Positions 1-2,516 of a DNA stretch of 5,066 nt are shown in pieces. The notes beneath the pieces are model-generated. The model was not told the origin of the DNA and ran no database searches. It saw nothing but the letters and a program-made list of their open reading frames with translations. The DNA comes from Oscillospiraceae bacterium (lineage in GTDB: Bacteria > Bacillota > Clostridia > Oscillospirales > Ruminococcaceae): contig JAEDMD010000161.1 of the NCBI GenBank assembly GCA_016303195.1, forward strand, positions 1 through 5,066. Reading direction: 5' to 3'. The position numbers were made by a program, and so were the translations under genes. Within the stretch, counting starts at the first letter, position 1. Each line of letters starts with the position of its first letter.

Positions 1-161
1 AAAGGTGACATTGTGCCGGGATCGACATTGATATAAGGATCGAATTTCTGTATCGTCACCTTATAGCCACGCTGTTTGAGGAGTCTGCCGAGTGAAGCGG
101 CTGTTATGCCTTTTCCAAGCCCCGATACAACTCCGCCTGTTACGAAAATAAATTTTGACAT
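1..161 (-). CDS. pyrG: CTP synthase, N-terminal fragment (cut by window edge)
   Basis: Only the first 53 codons lie in the window; the gene continues beyond position 1. CTP synthase makes CTP from UTP and ATP, taking the amino group from glutamine, in the cytoplasm. The visible part is the start of the synthetase (amidoligase) domain. It carries the phosphate-binding loop [10 protein letters not shown] at residues 9-18, with Lys17 matching the ATP-binding lysine of the family, then Lys39 and the segment [14 protein letters not shown] at residues 40-53, which is close to invariant in CTP synthases. The ATG at 159-161 is supported by a strong ribosome binding site, AGAGGGAG in the sense strand (170-177), 8 nt upstream. 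The glutamine amidotransferase half is outside the window. The gene lies downstream of amt on the same strand, 116 nt away; I see no convincing promoter in that gap, so read-through from amt is possible. Identification is near certain. Confidence 0.96.
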   Translation of the reverse strand, partial: MSKFIFVTGGVVSGLGKGITAASLGRLLKQRGYKVTIQKFDPYINVDPGTMSP

Positions 162-195
162 TACTGATTCTCCCTCTTGTGATTAATATATGACA

Positions 196-251
196 GAAGC
201 AGGAAAGCCGACGAAATAATTCGGGCAGAAATATTCAGCTTTCCTGACTTC
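196..251 (-). terminator. Strong intergenic hairpin after amt, possible terminator without U tract
   Basis: Arms at 196-211 and 235-251 pair over 16 base pairs, with one G-U pair and one bulged base (247). The 23-nt loop contains an extra 4-bp hairpin (CGAA/TTCG at 212-223). It begins 27 nt after the amt stop codon, where a terminator would be expected. Neither strand has a run of T after the stem, so it is not a canonical intrinsic terminator. It may instead be an mRNA 3'-end stabiliser, a weak terminator, or a control element in front of pyrG. The pairing is certain as sequence; the role is inference. Confidence 0.45.
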
Positions 252-277
252 GTATCAGCTTTGACAAACAATTGCCA

Positions 278-2089
278 TTATGATCTTTCCCATTCAGCCG
301 AGTCATGAAGTGCGTTATAGCCTTCCTCGCCTGTTCTGATCTTGATGACGTTCTCGATATCGTAAATGAACATCTTTCCGTCACCGTAGCTTCCTGTATA
401 AAGTGCGGATTTTGCCGCAGCTACGACTTTTTCAACGGGAACGGCACATACAGCGATCTCTGCCTTTACCTTCGGGAGCAGATTCATTTCTACTGTCGCA
501 CCACGATAATAGTTGCGCTGACCGTTCTGCATTCCGCATCCGAGGACGTTAGTCACTGTGATGCCCTTAACATCTATGGACTCCATTGCTTCAATGAACT
601 GCTGGAGTTTCTGCTGTTTGAATACTACAACGATATTTGTGAGCTTTGCTCTGCCGTCTGCTGATGGTGCAGAATAGTTCTCTACTACAACAGCCTTGTC
701 AACAGGTACTTTCGGTGCGGCAGGTGTGCCGACTTTCGCAACGCTCTTTGCGTCATCCTTTGTGTAGCCGTGTACTGATGCATCGCTCATTGCAGGAGCA
801 AAGTCTGCATATGATGAAACAAGTCCGTGTTCTGTGATATCAAGACCAAGAATTTCTTCCTGCTCCGATGCTCTGAGGCCGAGTGTATGCTTGATAATTG
901 TGAATGTTACGATAATTGTAACTGCTGCCCATGCCGCAACAGAAACAAATCCTAAAAGCTGTAAGCCAAGCTGTTCAAAGCCGCCGCCGTAGAAAAGTCC
1001 TTCAGCCTTGATACCTCCGCTCTCAAGCTGAATAGCATATCCCGGAGAAGTTTCCGTTGCGAAAAGTCCGACTGCAATAGTTCCCCAGATGCCGTTCATC
1101 ATATGTACTGCTACTGCACCAACAGGATCGTCAATGTGGAGCTTGTGATCCAGAAGCCATACACCGAAACATACAAGGAATCCCGAAACTATGCCTACAA
1201 CTGCCGCTCCTGCACAATCCATGACATCACAGCCTGCGGTGATACCTACCAGACCTGCCAGTGAAGCGTTGAGACACATTGAAACATCAGGCTTGCCGTA
1301 TTTCAGCCATGTGAATACCATACAGGTCACTGTTGCCACAGCAGGTGCAACTGTTGTTGTAAGAAAGATAGAATCAAGCTGTCCGACTGTTGATGCAGCG
1401 GCAGGGTTGAAGCCGTACCAGCCGAACCAGAGGATGAATACACCAAGTGCGCCGATGGCAAGGTTGTGACCGGGGATAGCGTTTACTTTTACTTCGCCGT
1501 CTTTAGTTTTTGTGAATTTGCCGATACGTGGGCCTACGAATTTTGCACCGATGAGGGCGCATACACCGCCTACCATGTGAATTGCACATGAACCTGAGAG
1601 ATCATGGAAGCCAAGCTGTGCAAGCCAGCCGCCGCCCCAGATCCAGTGTGCTTCAACAGGATAGATGAGTGCGCTTATAATGCCGGAATATACGCAGTAG
1701 GAAAGGAATTTCGTTCTCTCTGCCATTGCTCCCGATACGATAGTTGATGTTGTCGCACAGAAAACAAGGTTGAATATGAACTGATCCCACTGGAAATTGC
1801 TGTAAGATGTGAAAATGTCGAATCCGGGCTGTCCGATGAAGCCGACAAGATCTTCTCCGAACATGAGTCCGAAACCTATAAGAATGAACATTACTGTACC
1901 GATACAGAAGTCCATAAGGTTCTTCATAATTATATTACCTGCATTCTTTGCACGGGTGAAGCCTGTCTCCACCATGGCGAAGCCTGCCTGCATAAAGAAT
2001 ACAAGTGAAACTGCGATCATAAACCATACGCCGAATACTGTTTTGTCCGTATAATCAGTCAATTGCTGAATAATTGTCTGTGCGTCCAT
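278..2089 (-). CDS. amt: Ammonium transporter (Amt family) fused to a C-terminal PII signalling domain
   Basis: A membrane ammonium channel with its own PII-type regulator attached. Residues 1-402 are an Amt domain with about 11 membrane helices (roughly 19-42, 60-78, 104-123, 127-146, 168-187, 208-229, 240-263, 272-289, 294-313, 325-346, 373-402). The pore twin histidines are His171 and His329; Trp151 and Asp163 match AmtB Trp148 and Asp160. Ala231 stands where E. coli AmtB has Ser219. Residues 403-427 are the usual cytoplasmic tail (EEEILGLDxxEHG-like), 428-482 an Ala/Pro/Val-rich linker, and 483-590 a full PII domain aligning to GlnB without gaps (offset 482). It keeps Gln39 (Gln521), Lys58 (Lys540), the GDGK B-loop (569-572), Arg103 (Arg585) and RTGEE. 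Tyr51, the uridylylation site, is Val533; Arg38 is Met520 and Arg101 is Lys583. PII proteins plug Amt pores in response to ATP, ADP and 2-oxoglutarate; here this would act in cis within the trimer (inference). The ATG at 2087-2089 follows AGGAGG (2098-2103) by 8 nt. It is divergent from gltB, with a long attenuator-like leader. Confidence 0.96.
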   Translation of the reverse strand: MDAQTIIQQLTDYTDKTVFGVWFMIAVSLVFFMQAGFAMVETGFTRAKNAGNIIMKNLMDFCIGTVMFILIGFGLMFGEDLVGFIGQPGFDIFTSYSNFQWDQFIFNLVFCATTSTIVSGAMAERTKFLSYCVYSGIISALIYPVEAHWIWGGGWLAQLGFHDLSGSCAIHMVGGVCALIGAKFVGPRIGKFTKTKDGEVKVNAIPGHNLAIGALGVFILWFGWYGFNPAAASTVGQLDSIFLTTTVAPAVATVTCMVFTWLKYGKPDVSMCLNASLAGLVGITAGCDVMDCAGAAVVGIVSGFLVCFGVWLLDHKLHIDDPVGAVAVHMMNGIWGTIAVGLFATETSPGYAIQLESGGIKAEGLFYGGGFEQLGLQLLGFVSVAAWAAVTIIVTFTIIKHTLGLRASEQEEILGLDITEHGLVSSYADFAPAMSDASVHGYTKDDAKSVAKVGTPAAPKVPVDKAVVVENYSAPSADGRAKLTNIVVVFKQQKLQQFIEAMESIDVKGITVTNVLGCGMQNGQRNYYRGATVEMNLLPKVKAEIAVCAVPVEKVVAAAKSALYTGSYGDGKMFIYDIENVIKIRTGEEGYNALHDSAEWERS

Positions 2090-2094
2090 ATTGA

Positions 2095-2157
2095 CTACCT
2101 CCTGAGTAATATTTCACAGCATAAAATCAAAAGGGTGCAGAAGTCCTGAGACTTCAT
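2095..2157 (-). CDS. Candidate 20-codon leader peptide upstream of amt
   Basis: An ATG (2155-2157) follows AAAGG (2163-2167) at 5 nt and opens a 20-codon frame starting MKSQDFCTLL, with three cysteines and ending Arg-Arg-stop. The last two codons, AGG AGG, are also the Shine-Dalgarno sequence of amt. The TAG (2095-2097) ends 5 nt before the amt ATG, so the two genes are placed for translational coupling. The frame runs through the second terminator-like hairpin; its only Gln codon (CAG, codon 4) lies in that hairpin's loop. A translating ribosome would prevent the hairpin from forming. It could be a chance frame, but the gltB leader has the same arrangement, which raises the odds. No homologue is recognised. 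Confidence 0.4.
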   Translation of the reverse strand: MKSQDFCTLLILCCEILLRR

Positions 2158-2167
2158 ACACCCCTTT
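2123..2167 (-). terminator. Second terminator-like hairpin in the amt leader
   Basis: In the amt transcript AAAGGGGTG (2159-2167) pairs with CACCCTTTT (2129-2137) over 9 bp with one G-U pair. An inner perfect 6-bp stem GAAGTC/GACTTC (2150-2155 with 2140-2145) closes a TCAG loop; a small 3x2 internal loop separates the two stems. The 3' side is U-rich (TTTTGATTTT) but interrupted, so efficiency is uncertain. Its 5' arm is the loop and 3' arm of the hairpin at 2155-2174, so the two structures exclude each other. Confidence 0.5.
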
Positions 2168-2174
2168 GTGTATG
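2155..2174 (-). promoter_or_regulatory. Perfect 7-bp hairpin with AAAGGG loop (competes with second amt terminator)
   Basis: CATACAC (2168-2174) pairs perfectly with GTGTATG (2155-2161) in the transcript, leaving the 6-nt loop AAAGGG (2162-2167). The loop has A at position 1 and G at position 4, the feature required in hairpins bound by ANTAR-domain antiterminators; it is also the Shine-Dalgarno sequence of the 20-codon leader frame, whose ATG is in the 3' arm. Forming this hairpin uses bases needed by the terminator at 2123-2167. The pairing is clear; protein binding is inference. Confidence 0.5.
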
Positions 2175-2217
2175 GAATTTAGCGCTAACAACCAAAAAAG
2201 GAGCTACGAATTCCACA
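2171..2217 (-). promoter_or_regulatory. Candidate antiterminator stem in the amt leader
   Basis: In the transcript TGTGGAATT-CG-TAGC (2203-2217) can pair with GCTAAATTCCATA (2171-2183): 13 base pairs, one G-U, with CG bulged. The 19-nt loop holds the U tract of the first terminator. This stem uses most of the 3' arm of that terminator (2200-2208), so only one of the two can form. Its downstream arm also takes 4 bases (2171-2174) from the hairpin at 2155-2174. Predicted by eye; folding energies were not computed. Confidence 0.45.
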
Positions 2218-2228
2218 TCCGCAGCTCC
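2194..2228 (-). terminator. First intrinsic terminator (attenuator) in the amt leader
   Basis: In the transcript GGAGCTGCG (2220-2228) pairs with CGTAGCTCC (2200-2208) over 9 bp with one G-U pair, an 11-nt loop (2209-2219), and six U directly after the stem (2194-2199). This is a canonical intrinsic terminator lying only about 12 nt after the predicted transcription start and about 105 nt before the amt start codon, so it would stop transcription before the gene. Expression of amt must therefore depend on read-through or antitermination. Confidence 0.78.
2204..2218 (-). CDS. Candidate 4-codon mini-ORF inside the first amt terminator
   Basis: A strong Shine-Dalgarno-like AAGGGAG (2225-2231) is followed after 6 nt by ATG TGG AAT TCG TAG (Met-Trp-Asn-Ser-stop). 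The ATG is in the loop of the first terminator and the stop is in its 3' arm, so a ribosome engaging here would melt the terminator. Such a short frame could easily arise by chance. It is listed because all three AAGG-type segments in this region are followed by an ATG inside a terminator hairpin. Confidence 0.25.
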   Translation of the reverse strand: MWNS

Positions 2229-2235
2229 CTTGCTG
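2222..2235 (-). promoter_or_regulatory. Small hairpin with AAGGGA loop at the 5' end of the amt transcript
   Basis: CAGC (2232-2235) pairs with GCTG (2222-2225) around the 6-nt loop AAGGGA (2226-2231), with A at loop position 1 and G at position 4. The loop and 3' arm overlap the 5' arm of the first terminator, so the two compete. The stem is only 4 bp, and the loop is also a Shine-Dalgarno-like sequence, so this may be coincidence. Confidence 0.3.
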
Positions 2236-2246
2236 TTTACAATGCC

Positions 2247-2275
2247 ATTATAGCTCATTGCCCCGAATTTGTCAA
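2247..2275 (-). promoter_or_regulatory. amt promoter, perfect sigma-A consensus
   Basis: In the sense strand TTGACA (2270-2275) is followed after exactly 17 bp by TATAAT (2247-2252), matching the housekeeping sigma consensus at all 12 positions. The start of transcription is predicted near 2240, giving a leader of about 150 nt. A promoter this strong with a terminator just downstream suggests that control is exerted after initiation. No sigma-54 type (GG-N10-GC) element is seen. Confidence 0.92.
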
Positions 2276-2376
2276 GGGTTTTTCTGAAATTTGACGCATC
2301 GCACATTTTTACCTGTGAAATCCACAAAATCAACTGTAAGATTTTAACGAAACCGCTTGAACCTGAAAAATTACTA

Positions 2377-2405
2377 TTGACATTTCATCGGCTTTGTGAT
2401 AAGAT
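2377..2405 (+). promoter_or_regulatory. gltB promoter, near-perfect sigma-A with extended -10
   Basis: TTGACA (2377-2382), 17 bp spacer, TAAGAT (2400-2405), with TGA directly before the -10 box as an extended -10. Transcription is predicted to begin near 2410-2413. The two divergent -35 boxes are about 100 bp apart; that 100 bp is AT-rich and shows only short inverted repeats of doubtful meaning (for example AAAATC/GATTTT at 2326-2345). Confidence 0.9.
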
Positions 2406-2410
2406 TTAAA

Positions 2411-2430
2411 CAAGAACAAGGACGTTTATG
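2411..2430 (+). promoter_or_regulatory. Hairpin with AAGGAC loop at the 5' end of the gltB transcript
   Basis: CAAGAAC (2411-2417) can pair with GTTTATG (2424-2430) with one G-U pair and one A-A mismatch, leaving loop AAGGAC (2418-2423): A at position 1 and G at position 4. The loop and 3' arm are part of the 5' arm of the terminator at 2421-2462, so the structures exclude each other. The stem is weak, starts at the predicted transcription start, and its loop doubles as a Shine-Dalgarno sequence. Confidence 0.3.
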
Positions 2431-2462
2431 CAGGCTATTTTTCTGCATGAACGTCTTTTTTT
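2421..2462 (+). terminator. Strong intrinsic terminator (attenuator) in the gltB leader
   Basis: GACGTTTATGCAG (2421-2433) pairs with CTGCATGAACGTC (2443-2455) over 13 bp including one U-G pair, with loop GCTATTTTT and seven T (2456-2462) directly after. It lies about 10 nt after the predicted transcription start and 55 nt before gltB. No gene precedes it on this strand (amt is divergent), so it can only act on the gltB transcript and is best read as an attenuator. Confidence 0.88.
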
Positions 2463-2511
2463 ATTATCAGCGGTGCAGATCAATGGCGCTCTGCATCGGA
2501 AAGGCAAGTGA
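2428..2511 (+). CDS. Candidate 27-codon leader peptide upstream of gltB
   Basis: AAGGA (2418-2422) is followed after 5 nt by ATG (2428-2430), opening a 27-codon frame that starts MQAIFLHERLFLLSAV, has a basic C-terminal end (HRKGK) and stops at TGA 2509-2511. The stop ends 5 nt before the gltB ATG, the same spacing as in the amt leader. The frame starts inside the 5' arm of the terminator and reads through it, so a ribosome translating or pausing near its start would block termination. Codon 2 is Gln (CAG, 2431-2433), within the terminator's 5' arm. There is no run of one amino acid as in classical attenuators. The frame differs from that of gltB. No homologue recognised. Confidence 0.45.
   Translation: MQAIFLHERLFLLSAVQINGALHRKGK
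2471..2498 (+). promoter_or_regulatory. Second hairpin in the gltB leader, repeats terminator arm sequence
   Basis: CGGTGCAGA (2471-2479) pairs with TCTGCATCG (2490-2498) over 9 bp with one G-U. An inner C-G pair beyond a T-C mismatch would leave the 6-nt loop AATGGC (2482-2487), again A at position 1 and G at position 4. The arms repeat the TGCAG/TCTGCAT sequences of the upstream terminator, so arms of the two hairpins can exchange partners: 2442-2448 with 2473-2479 gives 7 bp and would open the terminator. It ends at the likely gltB ribosome binding site (2498-2504). Confidence 0.4.
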
Positions 2512-2516
2512 ATGAT

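Noticed and set aside
305..2054. Several open frames of 60-120 codons on the plus strand opposite amt (305-664, 646-837, 1191-1469, 1809-2054).
   Set aside because: They lie entirely antisense to a well-conserved Amt-PII gene, have no ribosome binding sites of note, and their translations show no recognisable domain; they are by-products of codon use in the real gene.
2090..2240. Glutamine riboswitch (glnA or downstream-peptide type) as an explanation for the amt leader.
   Set aside because: I could not find the conserved core segments of those motifs in either leader, and they are known chiefly from cyanobacteria and marine phages. T-box features (AG-bulge stem I, T-box sequence) are also absent.
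2314..2345. Short inverted repeats TGTG/CACA (2314-2326) and AAAATC/GATTTT (2326-2345) between the two promoters, considered as regulator operators.
   Set aside because: They are only 4 and 6 bp per arm in AT-rich DNA, do not resemble a GlnR, CcpA or CodY site that I can recognise, and are not repeated at both promoters.
2234..2421. Shared TAAACA followed by CAAGG near both predicted transcription starts (amt 2239-2228, gltB 2407-2421), considered as a common regulatory motif.
   Set aside because: The spacing differs (8 versus 11 nt), the distance from the -10 box differs, and A-rich starts followed by a Shine-Dalgarno sequence would produce this resemblance by themselves.
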